Below the pieces are notes generated by a model. It was not told the DNA's origin. It searched no databases and was given only the letters and a program-made list of their open reading frames with translations. Shown piece after piece: positions 32,433 to 40,391 of a stretch of 64,000 bases of DNA (positions are counted from its first letter, which is position 1; each line of letters begins with the position of its first letter). The position numbers and the translations under genes were made by a program. This DNA comes from Prado023 sp963700395 (GTDB lineage Bacteria; Actinomycetota; Actinomycetes; S36-B12; CAIYMF01), in NCBI GenBank assembly GCA_963700395.1, contig CAVOXI010000005.1, forward strand, positions 1-64,000. Reading direction: 5' to 3'.

Positions 32433-34071
32433 ATGGCCAAGATCCTGGAGTTCGACGAGGGTGCCCGGCGCAGCCTCGAGCGCGGCGTCAACGCCCTGGC
32501 GGACACCGTCAAGGTGACCCTTGGGCCCAAGGGGCGCAACGTCGTCATCGACAAGAAGTGGGGCGCGCCGACCATCACCAACGATGGCGTGACGATCGCC
32601 CGTGAGATCGAGCTGGAGGACCCCTACGAGAACCTCGGCGCACAGCTGGCCAAGGAGGTCGCCACCAAGACCAACGACATCGCCGGCGACGGGACCACCA
32701 CCGCGACGGTGCTGGCCCAGGCACTGGTCCGTGAGGGTCTCAAGGTCGTCACCGCCGGTGCCGCGCCAGTGCTGGTCAAGCGCGGGATGACGGCCGCGGT
32801 CGACGCCGTGACCGAGGCGCTGGCGGGGATGGCCCGCGAGGTCGAGGGCCGCGACGAGATCGCCCAGGTGGCGACCATCTCCTCTCAGGACGCGGTCATC
32901 GGCGGGCTCATCGCCGACGCGTTCGACCGGGTGGGCAAGGACGGCGTCATCTCCGTCGAGGAGTCGTCCACCACCTCGCTGGAGATGGAGTTCACCGAGG
33001 GCATGCAGTTCGACAAGGGCTACCTGTCGCCGTACTTCGTCTCCGACCCCGAGCGCATGGAGGCCGTCCTCGAGGACTGCCTGATCCTGCTGGTCCAGGG
33101 CAAGATCGCCGCGATCGGCGAGATCCTCCCGCTGCTCGAGAAGGTCATGGCGGCCAGCAAGCCGCTGCTGATCATCGCCGAGGACGTCGAGGGGGAGGCC
33201 CTGAGCACGCTGGTCGTGAACAAGATCCGCGGCACGTTCAACTCCGCGGCCGTGAAGGCCCCCGCCTTCGGCGACCGGCGCAAGGCCATCCTGGCCGACA
33301 TCGCGATCCTCACCGGCGCCCAGGTCGTGGCCGCCGAGGTCGGGCTCAAGCTCGACCAGGTCGGCCTCGAGGTCCTCGGGTCGGCGCGGCGCGTGGTCAT
33401 CACCAAGGACGACACGACGATCGTGGACGGCGGCGGCGAGTCCTCGGCCGTGTCCGATCGGGTCGCGCAGATCCGCCGTGAGATCGAGGAGTCCGACTCC
33501 GACTGGGACCGCGAGAAGCTCCAGGAGCGCCTTGCCAAGCTTGCGGGCGGGGTGTCGGTCATCAAGGTCGGTGCGCACACGGAGGTCGAGCTCAAGGAGA
33601 AGAAGCACCGCATCGAGGACGCCGTCTCGGCCACCCGCGCGGCCATCGAGGAGGGGATCGTCGCCGGTGGTGGCGCCGCCCTGGTGCATGCCGCCTCGGC
33701 GCTCTCCGACGGTCTGGGACGCACCGGCGACGAGCTGATCGGTGTCAACGTCGTGCGCAGGGCGCTCGACGAGCCGCTGCGCTGGATCGCCGAGAACGCC
33801 GGCGAGCAGGGCTATGTGGTGGTGTCCAAGGTGCGCGAGCACGGCGCAGGGCATGGGCCTGGACGCAGCCACCGGCGAGTACGTCGACCTGGTGGCCGCT
33901 GGCATCATCGACCCGGTCAAGGTGACGCGCTCGGCGCTGGAGAACGCGGTGTCCATCGCGGGGATGCTGCTCACGACCGATGTGCTGGTCGTCGAGAAGC
34001 CCGAGGAGTCGAACGACGAGCACGGGCACGGTCACGGCCACAGCCACGGCCCCGGCGGTCACACGCACTGA
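32433..34071 (+). CDS. groEL: Chaperonin GroEL, GroEL1 type, frameshifted
   Basis: ATP-driven folding chamber. Motifs are KVTLGPKGRNVVIDKKWG, DGTTTATVLAQ and AGGGAALVHA. The frame breaks near 33843-33848, where VREHGAG should read VREHGQGMGLDAATGEYVDL; one extra base in CACGGCGCAGG explains it. The restored 546-residue protein ends in a histidine-rich tail with seven histidines (residues about 529-546), the GroEL1 mark in actinobacteria that usually have a second groEL with a GGM tail elsewhere. The indel is probably a sequence error. Confidence 0.93.
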
Positions 34072-34096
34072 GGCGGAAGCCGCAGGACCGCACGAC

Positions 34097-34141
34097 ATCG
34101 GCCCCGTCCCGACCAGGTGATCTGGTCAGGACGGGGCCGAT
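34097..34141. terminator. Terminator hairpin between groEL and whiB
   Basis: Arms of 13 bp (34097-34109 and 34129-34141) and 6 bp (34111-34116 and 34122-34127) separated by one mismatch enclose loop GTGAT. It lies between the convergent groEL and whiB genes and probably stops both. Confidence 0.7.
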
Positions 34142-34185
34142 CGGCTGTGCGCCGTGACAGCCGCAGTGCGCGGGCGACGTGTGGG

Positions 34186-34488
34186 TCAGGCGGTGGCGCG
34201 GTGACCGGCGCGGGTCTCCGACTGGTAGATCACCGCGCGCTCGGACTCCGTCAGCCCGCCCCAGACGCCGAAGGGCTCGCGCACCTTCAGTGCGTGGGCG
34301 CGGCACTGCATGACGACGGGGCAGCTGGCGCACAGGGCCTTGGCCTCGCGCTCGCGTGCCTCCTTCGCGCCGCCGCGCTCGCCCTCGGGATGGAAGAACA
34401 TCTCGGAGTCGACGCCGCGGCAGGCTGCGTGCATCTGCCAGTCCCAGAAGTCCGCGTTCGGGCCCGGGAGTCTCGACACATCTGCCAT
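34186..34488 (-). CDS. whiB3: WhiB-family iron-sulfur regulator, WhiB3/WhiD type
   Basis: Small transcription factor holding a [4Fe-4S] cluster. The 100-residue protein has the four cysteines (AACRG near 23, then CASCP and QCRAH), the turn GVWGGLTESER near 78-88 and LPGPNADFWDWQ at the start, which matches WhiB3 of M. tuberculosis and WhiD of Streptomyces, both next to groEL. ATG 34488 is set by GAGAGGA 5 nt upstream. WhiB proteins act by binding the main sigma factor. Confidence 0.92.
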   Translation of the reverse strand: MADVSRLPGPNADFWDWQMHAACRGVDSEMFFHPEGERGGAKEAREREAKALCASCPVVMQCRAHALKVREPFGVWGGLTESERAVIYQSETRAGHRATA

Positions 34489-34518
34489 GGCTGGTCCTCT
34501 CACCGTCGTCGTCACTCC

Positions 34519-34547
34519 ATCCTAGAACTTGTGCGAAGTCTGTGCAA
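34519..34547 (-). promoter_or_regulatory. whiB promoter
   Basis: On the minus strand TTGCAC (34547-34542) and TAGGAT (34524-34519) are exactly 17 bp apart, giving a short leader with a good ribosome binding site. The -35 region lies in a pair of direct repeats (TGTGCGAAGT and TGTGCAAGT) that may be an operator. Confidence 0.7.
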
Positions 34548-34670
34548 GTGTCTTCTTCTGCGGCAGGTTCGCGTGGGCGTGTACTTGTGACAACGCCGCG
34601 CGTCACCCTCATGTTCCCGTCCGGAGCACGGATGCGGCAGGGTCCGCAGGCGGAATTTGCAAAGGTCTTG

Positions 34671-34676
34671 CACAAT
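34671..34676 (+). promoter_or_regulatory. -10 element of the CarH-like regulator gene
   Basis: CACAAT lies 6 nt before GTG 34683. It overlaps TTGCACAA, the reverse of the TTGTGC word repeated at the whiB promoter. Confidence 0.45.
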
Positions 34677-34682
34677 GTCGAC

Positions 34683-35822
34683 GTGCCACGTCATGGAACT
34701 CAGCCGATCGGCCCGGCCACACCGTCGGGTGAGGCTGGCGACGAGCCCGTGGGGGCTGCCGACGGAGCAGCGACTGACGCCCCGGCTGGGGCGGAGTTCG
34801 ACGGGGCGTCCGGGGCGCAGGGCACTGATCCACAGGCGGTCGTGGCTCTCAGTGTCGCTGGGGCTGCACGCGGCCTCGGGGTGGCTCCCGGCACCCTGCG
34901 CAGCTGGGAGCGTCGCTACGGACTCGCCCCCGGACTCCACACGCCCGGGGGTCACCGCCGCTATGGCCCGGTCGACCTCGCGCGCCTGGGGGTGATGCAC
35001 CGCCTGGTCCAGCAGGGCGTGCCTCCGGCTGAGGCGGCGCGGGCAGCCATCCACACCGTGATCCCCGCCGATGCGGTCGACCCCGCCAACCCGTACGCGG
35101 CACTGCTCGGCGCCGGGGGCGAGGGCTCCGGGGCCACAGCCGGCAACCTGGGCGATCCCTCGGGGGGATCGGGCTCCTCCCCGGGCGAGGCGTCCCCCGG
35201 CGGCGGTCGGGTGCTGCCGATGCCCCGCAGCCCGAGGTCCGCGCGCGGCCTGGCGAGGGCTGCGATGTCGCTGGACTCGCACGCGTGCCAGCGCGTGCTG
35301 AGTGCGTCCCTTGCCGATCGAGGTGCCGTGGCCACATGGGAGGAGCTGATCCGCCCGGTCCTGGTCGCCATCGGGGACCGCTGGGCCCAGACCAGTCGGG
35401 GGATCGAGATCGAGCACTCGTTCTCCGCCGTGGTGGCCGGGGCGATGGCCGCCCATTCGGTCCGCCTCGAGCGCGCGCGCAACGGTCGCCCGGCGGTCCT
35501 GGCCAGCGCACCGGACGAGTTGCACGACCTGCCGCTGATGGTCCTGCAGGCCGCCCTGAGCGACGTCGGCATCCGCAGCCAGGTGATCGGTGCGAGGACT
35601 CCGGACGACGCCCTGCGCGACGCCCTGGCCCGACTCGGCCCCCCGGCGGTCTTCCTCTGGGCGCAGATGCCCGGTGCGCTCGTGCCCGACCTGCCCGCCC
35701 ATCGACCGGCGATGGCCGTGGTGCTGGGAGGACCCGGATGGTCCGCGATCCCGGACGGCGTGGAGCATGCCGCCGATCTCGAGCAGGCAGTCGGCGCGGT
35801 GCGCACAGCGATGGGCCTGTGA
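34683..35822 (+). CDS. MerR-family regulator with CarH-like cobalamin-binding region
   Basis: The 379-residue protein has a disordered N-terminus (1-50), a MerR winged helix (about 55-125: GVAPGTLRSWERRYGLAPG, then TPGGHRRYGPVDLARL), a linker rich in glycine and serine, and a C-terminal B12-binding module. The module contains the WX9EH motif (Trp234, Glu244-His245) that in CarH contacts adenosylcobalamin, and E279-x-H281-x-L-P in place of the usual ExHxLG. Family knowledge suggests a light- or B12-responsive repressor. GTG 34683 is supported by the -10 element. It is coupled by GTGA to the next gene. Confidence 0.82.
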   Translation: MPRHGTQPIGPATPSGEAGDEPVGAADGAATDAPAGAEFDGASGAQGTDPQAVVALSVAGAARGLGVAPGTLRSWERRYGLAPGLHTPGGHRRYGPVDLARLGVMHRLVQQGVPPAEAARAAIHTVIPADAVDPANPYAALLGAGGEGSGATAGNLGDPSGGSGSSPGEASPGGGRVLPMPRSPRSARGLARAAMSLDSHACQRVLSASLADRGAVATWEELIRPVLVAIGDRWAQTSRGIEIEHSFSAVVAGAMAAHSVRLERARNGRPAVLASAPDELHDLPLMVLQAALSDVGIRSQVIGARTPDDALRDALARLGPPAVFLWAQMPGALVPDLPAHRPAMAVVLGGPGWSAIPDGVEHAADLEQAVGAVRTAMGL

Positions 35823-36733
35823 CCTCCTACTGTGTCCTCGTGGTCGACGAGGAGATCGCTGGACTTCTCGCGGCCGGGGAACGTGCTGTGTTCCGTGGCG
35901 TCCCCGGGCAGGGCCTGGTGCCGTTGGAGCGCGCCGAGCACCTGGCGGGCGAGCGCGGGGACATGGCCCGACGTACCCGCGCCGTGTGGCTGCTCGGCGT
36001 CTGCCGTTCGGCGACCGGCAACTACGGACAGGCCCTGGCAGGGCTGACCACCGCAGCGAGCGATCCGGAGCTCCCGGCTGAGCTCCGTTCGCTTCCGGCG
36101 TCGGCCGTGGGCGCGATCCAGCGCCAGCTGGGCCGCCATGCAGAGGGCCGCGACTGGGACCAGGGCGCCCTGGAGGCGGCCGGTGATCCGGAGGCCACGT
36201 GTGAGGCGCTGCTGGGGCTCGCCTCGGACGCCGTGGGCCTGGGGGAGCCCGACGTGGCCAGGGACGCAGTGGCCCGCCTCGAGCAGGTGCTCGCGCAGGA
36301 GCCCCTGTGGTGGCGGCACCAGGTCCGCGCGGACTGGGCGCGGGCGGAGGTGGCGCTGCTCGACGGGCAGCCGGCACAGGCACGTGCCGCAGCCGAGCGG
36401 GCCCTCGACGCCGCAGAGGCGGCCAGCGCCCCGCGCCACGTGGCCAAGTCCCTGCTCTTCGCCGGCGTCGCCGCCACGTCCCACGGGCAGCAGGCAACCG
36501 CTGTGGACCTCCTGTCACGGGCAGCGGTGCTGGCCGAGGGACTCGGTGCCCGGCCCCTGGTCTGGCCGAGCCGCGGGCTGCTCGGCGCGCTGCTGGCCGG
36601 GTCCGCCCCGACGGAGTCCGAGCGCAGTCTCGAGGCCGCTCGCTCGGTGATCCGCGGGATCGCGGCCGAGCTCCCCCCGCTGCTGGCCGCCGAATGGCTG
36701 GCCCGCCGCGACATCCGCGCGCTGCTGGGCTGA
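35819..36733 (+). CDS. TPR-like helical repeat protein of unknown function
   Basis: The 304-residue protein is almost all alpha-helical and alanine-rich, with repeats spaced about 35-40 residues (for instance RAVWLLGVCRSATGNYGQAL, then ATCEALLGLASDAVGLGEP and ARAEVALLDGQPAQARAAAE), as in tetratricopeptide folds. No enzyme motif is seen. GTG 35819 overlaps the CarH-like gene, so the two are probably made together and may interact. Confidence 0.7.
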   Translation: MTSYCVLVVDEEIAGLLAAGERAVFRGVPGQGLVPLERAEHLAGERGDMARRTRAVWLLGVCRSATGNYGQALAGLTTAASDPELPAELRSLPASAVGAIQRQLGRHAEGRDWDQGALEAAGDPEATCEALLGLASDAVGLGEPDVARDAVARLEQVLAQEPLWWRHQVRADWARAEVALLDGQPAQARAAAERALDAAEAASAPRHVAKSLLFAGVAATSHGQQATAVDLLSRAAVLAEGLGARPLVWPSRGLLGALLAGSAPTESERSLEAARSVIRGIAAELPPLLAAEWLARRDIRALLG

Positions 36734-36891
36734 GCCGCACCCCTGCGCCGACGCCCTGTCGGCGGCTCTGCGTGCGCCCGGCCGTGGGCGGCCCCCCGCG
36801 ACCGCCGCCCGCCACCTGCGCGCCCCGCCACCCCCGCCCCGGCTCAAGTGACCAGCCGGGCCTGTCGAACAGACGGGGTAGGAGGTACCCG

Positions 36892-37506
36892 ATGACCACG
36901 GTCCTGGTGTGCGACGACGCTCCCCTCGCGCGGGAGGCGGTGCGGCGTGCTGTCGCCTCAGTTCCCGGTGTCGACCGCGTGACGGCGGCAGGATCCGGCG
37001 AGGAGGTCCTTGCCCGCTACCCGCTCGAGCGACCCAGCGTGGTCCTCATGGACGTGCGGATGCCCGGGATGGGTGGCGTCGAGGCGACCCGTCGCCTGAT
37101 GGCGTCCTATCCGGGCGCAGTGGTCGTGATGCTCACCATGGGTGAGGACATCGAGGGCGTCGCTGCCGCGGTCGCGGTCGGTGCCCGTGGCTACATGGTG
37201 AAGGACGCGTCGCGTGAGGAGACCGCGACCATGCTGAGCCTGGCGGCCACGCCGCCGGTCCACCGCAACGGCAACGTGGTCGCGCTCCCGGTGCGGCCCA
37301 TGGCCGGCGGTCCCTCGCTCAGCGCGCGCGAGGTGGAGGTCCTCGAGGGCATGTCGCGGGGCAAGTCGAACGCCCAGATCGGTCGCGAGCTGTACCTCTC
37401 CGAGGACACCGTGAAGACCCACGCCCGTCGGATGTTCCGCAAGATGGGCGCCTCCGACCGTGCCCAGGCCGTGGCCATGGGCTTCCGCTGGGGCCTGCTG
37501 AGCTGA
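36892..37506 (+). CDS. bldM: BldM-type atypical response regulator
   Basis: Matches BldM of Streptomyces, a developmental regulator that dimerises with itself or WhiI. The receiver domain starts MTTVLVCDDAPLAREAVRRA and has VLMDVRMPGMGG; the helix-turn-helix includes SAREVEVLEGMSRGKSNAQI and LSEDTVKTHARRMFRKMGAS, ending ALGFRWGL-like (AMGFRWGLLS). AGGAGG precedes ATG 36892. Position before guaB also matches Streptomyces, where bldM lies between whiD and guaB. Phosphorylation is not needed in characterised BldM. Confidence 0.9.
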   Translation: MTTVLVCDDAPLAREAVRRAVASVPGVDRVTAAGSGEEVLARYPLERPSVVLMDVRMPGMGGVEATRRLMASYPGAVVVMLTMGEDIEGVAAAVAVGARGYMVKDASREETATMLSLAATPPVHRNGNVVALPVRPMAGGPSLSAREVEVLEGMSRGKSNAQIGRELYLSEDTVKTHARRMFRKMGASDRAQAVAMGFRWGLLS

Positions 37507-37577
37507 TCCGGCTGCGCTCCGACGCGGGCACGCCGCCCGGGCCGATACCCTGATCCCGAATGGGAGAGGGGCACCAC

Positions 37578-39101
37578 GTGATCGATCCAGCAGACCGCGC
37601 CGCAGCCGAGGAGATGTTCGGCTACACCGGCCTGACCTACGACGACGTGCTGCTCCTGCCGGACCACTCCGACGTCGTGCCCTCCGAGGTGGACACCTCC
37701 ACCCGCCTGACCCGTGAGATCACCCTGGCCGTCCCGTTGGTCTCGGCGGCCATGGACACCGTGACCGAGTCCCGGATGGCCATCGCGATGGCCCGCCAGG
37801 GCGGGATCGGCGTGATGCACCGCAACCTGTCCATCGAGGACCAGGCGGCCGAGGTCGACACCGTCAAGCGCAGCGAGTCCGGGATGATCCTCGACCCGGT
37901 GACCGTCAGCCCCGACGTCACGGTGCTCGAGCTCGACGAGCTGTGCGGCCGGTACCGCGTCTCGGGACTGCCCGTCATCGACGCCGACCGGACCCTCCTG
38001 GGGATCGTGACCAACCGCGACCTGCTGTTCCTCCCCGCGGAGCGCTTCGCCACGACGCTCGTGCGCGACGTGATGACTCCCATGCCCCTGGTGACGGGGC
38101 CGGAGGGCATCCGCCGTGAGGACGCAGCGGCGCTGCTGGCCAAGCACCGCATCGAGAAGCTGCCCCTGGTGGACACCGCGGGTCGGCTCACGGGCCTGAT
38201 CACGGTGAAGGACTTCGTCAAGACCGAGAAGTACCCGATGGCCACCAAGGACGCCGACGGCCGCCTGCGGGTCGGGGCGGCGATCGGCTTCTACGGCGAC
38301 GCGTGGGAGCGTGCGACCGCCCTCGTGGAGGCGGGGGTCGATGTCCTGGTGGCCGACACCGCCAACGGCCAGGCGCGCCTCCTGCTGGACATGGTGGCCC
38401 GGATCAAGTCGGACCCCGCCACCGCGCACGTCCAGGTGATCGGCGGCAACATCGCGACCAGGGCCGGGGCCCAGGCGCTGGTGGAGGCAGGGGCGGACGC
38501 GGTCAAGGTCGGGGTCGGCCCGGGCTCGATCTGCACCACGCGGGTGGTGGCCGGGGTCGGAGTCCCCCAGGTCACCGCGATCTTCGAAGCCGCCCGGGTC
38601 TGCCGACCGGCCGGTGTCCCCGTGATCGGCGACGGCGGTCTGCAGTACTCCGGGGACATCGCCAAGGCGCTGGTCGCCGGTGCCGAGACCGTCATGCTCG
38701 GCTCGTTGCTCGCGGGCTGCGAGGAGAGCCCCGGGGAGCTGGTCTTCGTCAACGGCAAGCAGTTCAAGCACTACCGGGGGATGGGTTCCCTGGGTGCGAT
38801 GGCCTCCCGCGGGAGGGTCTCGTACTCCAAGGACCGGTACTTCCAGGCTGATGTCACCACCGACGAGAAGATCGTCCCGGAGGGGATCGAGGGCCAGGTC
38901 CCCTACCGTGGCCCGCTGGCCGCGGTGGCCCACCAGCTGGTCGGCGGGCTGCACCAGTCGATGTTCTACGTCGGCGCGCGCACCATCGGTGAGCTCCAGG
39001 CCCGCGGCCGCTTCGTCCGGATCACCCCCGCGGGGCTCAAGGAGTCCCACCCGCACGACATCCAGATGACTGTCGAGGCACCCAACTACCAGGGCCGCTG
39101 A
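37578..39101 (+). CDS. guaB: Inosine-5'-monophosphate dehydrogenase
   Basis: Oxidises IMP to XMP, the committed step to GMP. The barrel opens with LTYDDVLLLPDHSDV; two CBS domains lie at about 95-215; the catalytic cysteine is in GPGSICTTRVVAG (about 313-325); the flap has GMGSLGAM. GTG 37578 is preferred because GAGAGGG is 7 nt upstream; ATG 37560 is an alternative with TACCCT (37546-37551) 8 nt before it. Length is 507 residues from GTG. guaB3 follows after 30 bp. Confidence 0.95.
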   Translation: MIDPADRAAAEEMFGYTGLTYDDVLLLPDHSDVVPSEVDTSTRLTREITLAVPLVSAAMDTVTESRMAIAMARQGGIGVMHRNLSIEDQAAEVDTVKRSESGMILDPVTVSPDVTVLELDELCGRYRVSGLPVIDADRTLLGIVTNRDLLFLPAERFATTLVRDVMTPMPLVTGPEGIRREDAAALLAKHRIEKLPLVDTAGRLTGLITVKDFVKTEKYPMATKDADGRLRVGAAIGFYGDAWERATALVEAGVDVLVADTANGQARLLLDMVARIKSDPATAHVQVIGGNIATRAGAQALVEAGADAVKVGVGPGSICTTRVVAGVGVPQVTAIFEAARVCRPAGVPVIGDGGLQYSGDIAKALVAGAETVMLGSLLAGCEESPGELVFVNGKQFKHYRGMGSLGAMASRGRVSYSKDRYFQADVTTDEKIVPEGIEGQVPYRGPLAAVAHQLVGGLHQSMFYVGARTIGELQARGRFVRITPAGLKESHPHDIQMTVEAPNYQGR

Positions 39102-39131
39102 GGCGCGGGCCGGACGTCGCAGGAGGAGCAC

Positions 39132-40248
39132 ATGAACGACATCGAGATCGGCCTGGGCAAGAGGGGCCGTGCCGCGCTGTCCTTCGACGACATCGCGATC
39201 GCCCCGAGCCGGCGGACCAGGGCGCCTGAGCTGGTCAACACGGGGTGGCAGATCGATGCCTACCGTTTCGACAACCCGATCATCGGCGCACCGATGGACT
39301 CGATCATCTCCCCCACGACCGCGATCCGCATGGGCCAGCTCGGCGGCCTCGGGGTGCTCAACCTCGAGGGGCTGTGGACCCGCTACGAGGACCCGGCCGC
39401 TGCCTACGAGGAGATCGGCCAGCTTCCCGACCCGCAGGCCAACGCCCGCATGCAGCAGCTGTACTCCGAGCCCGTCCAACCCGACCTCATCGCCGAGCGC
39501 ATCGCCGAGATCCGGGCAGCAGGCGTGGCCGTGGCCGGGGCGCTGTCGCCCAACCGGGTCACGGAGCTGGCTCCGATCGTCACGAAGGCGGGCGTCGACC
39601 TGTTCGTGATCCGCGGGACGACCGTCAGCGCCGAGCACGTCAGCGCCGAGGACGACGCGCTGAACCTCAAGGACTTCATCTACACCCTCGACGCCCCCGT
39701 GATCGTCGGGCGGCGTGGCCACCTACCGGGCAGCCCTGCACCTCATGCGCGCGGGCGCCGCCGGTGTGCTCGTCGGGTTCGGCGGGGGCGCCTCGCACAC
39801 CACTGCCGATGTTCTGGGGGTCCGGGTGCCGATGGCCACCTCGGTGGCCGACGTCGCCGCGGCCCGTCGGGACTACATGGACGAGTCCGGTGGCCGCTAC
39901 GTGCACGTCATCGCCGACGGAGCGATGGGACGCAGCGGGGACATCGTCAAGGCGATCGCCTGCGGTGCCGACGCCGTGATGGTCGGCTCGCCCCTGGCCC
40001 GCGCCGCGGAGGCCCCGGGCCGCGGCTGGCACTGGGGGATGGAGGCCGTGCACGCCGAGCTGCCCCGCGGGGAGCGGCACTGGACCGGCACGGTGGGCTC
40101 CCTGGAGCAGGTCATGCACGGCCCGAGCCGGGTCCCGGACGGCACGATGAACATCGTCGGCGCCCTGCGCCGGGCCATGGCGACCTCCGGGTACTCGGAG
40201 CTCAAGGAGTTCCAGCGCGTCGATGTCATGGTGTCGCCGACGCGCTGA
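39132..40248 (+). CDS. guaB3: GuaB3 family IMP dehydrogenase-related protein, frameshifted
   Basis: Second IMPDH-like protein typical of actinobacteria (Rv3410c in M. tuberculosis). It starts MNDIEIGLGKRGRAALSFDD, has no CBS domains, and continues ATYRAALHLMRAGAAGVLVG after the break. The frame is lost at 39708-39710, where GTCGGGCGGCGTGG should be GTCGGCGGCGTGG (one extra G), restoring VIVGGVATYRAA. Restored length is about 371 residues. The true reaction of GuaB3 is uncertain. The indel is very likely a sequence error. Confidence 0.92.
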
Positions 40249-40343
40249 TATCCACAGGTGACGCCGAGTTGTCCACAGGGCAGCGGGGGCGTCACAGGCA
40301 CGGAACCGGGGCTTCGTCCACACGATGAGGGGCGTCATCCACA
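40248..40343 (+). repeat. Cluster of four DnaA-box-like sites
   Basis: ATATCCACA (40248-40256), TTGTCCACA (40269-40277), TCGTCCACA (40314-40322) and TCATCCACA (40335-40343) lie in one orientation in the guaB3-glpD spacer. The second matches the actinobacterial consensus TTGTCCACA exactly; the others differ from TTRTCCACA by one base. No AT-rich unwinding region is present, so an origin is unlikely; DnaA titration or regulation of glpD is possible. Confidence 0.6.
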
Positions 40344-40391
40344 ATGGTGGGCGAATGACGGGAATGCCGATGGCATCGGAGGAATGGGCTC

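Noticed and set aside
32433..34071. groEL as a true pseudogene
   Set aside because: Only one base is out of place, everything else is conserved including the His-rich tail, and similar indels affect essential genes nearby.
34512..36899. Long minus-strand frame of 795 codons
   Set aside because: It is antisense to the CarH-like, TPR-like and bldM genes, which have clear motifs and coupled starts; no family features in the antisense product.
40248..40343. Replication origin
   Set aside because: There is no AT-rich segment and no dnaA, dnaN or gyrB nearby; the ribosomal region is normally far from these genes.
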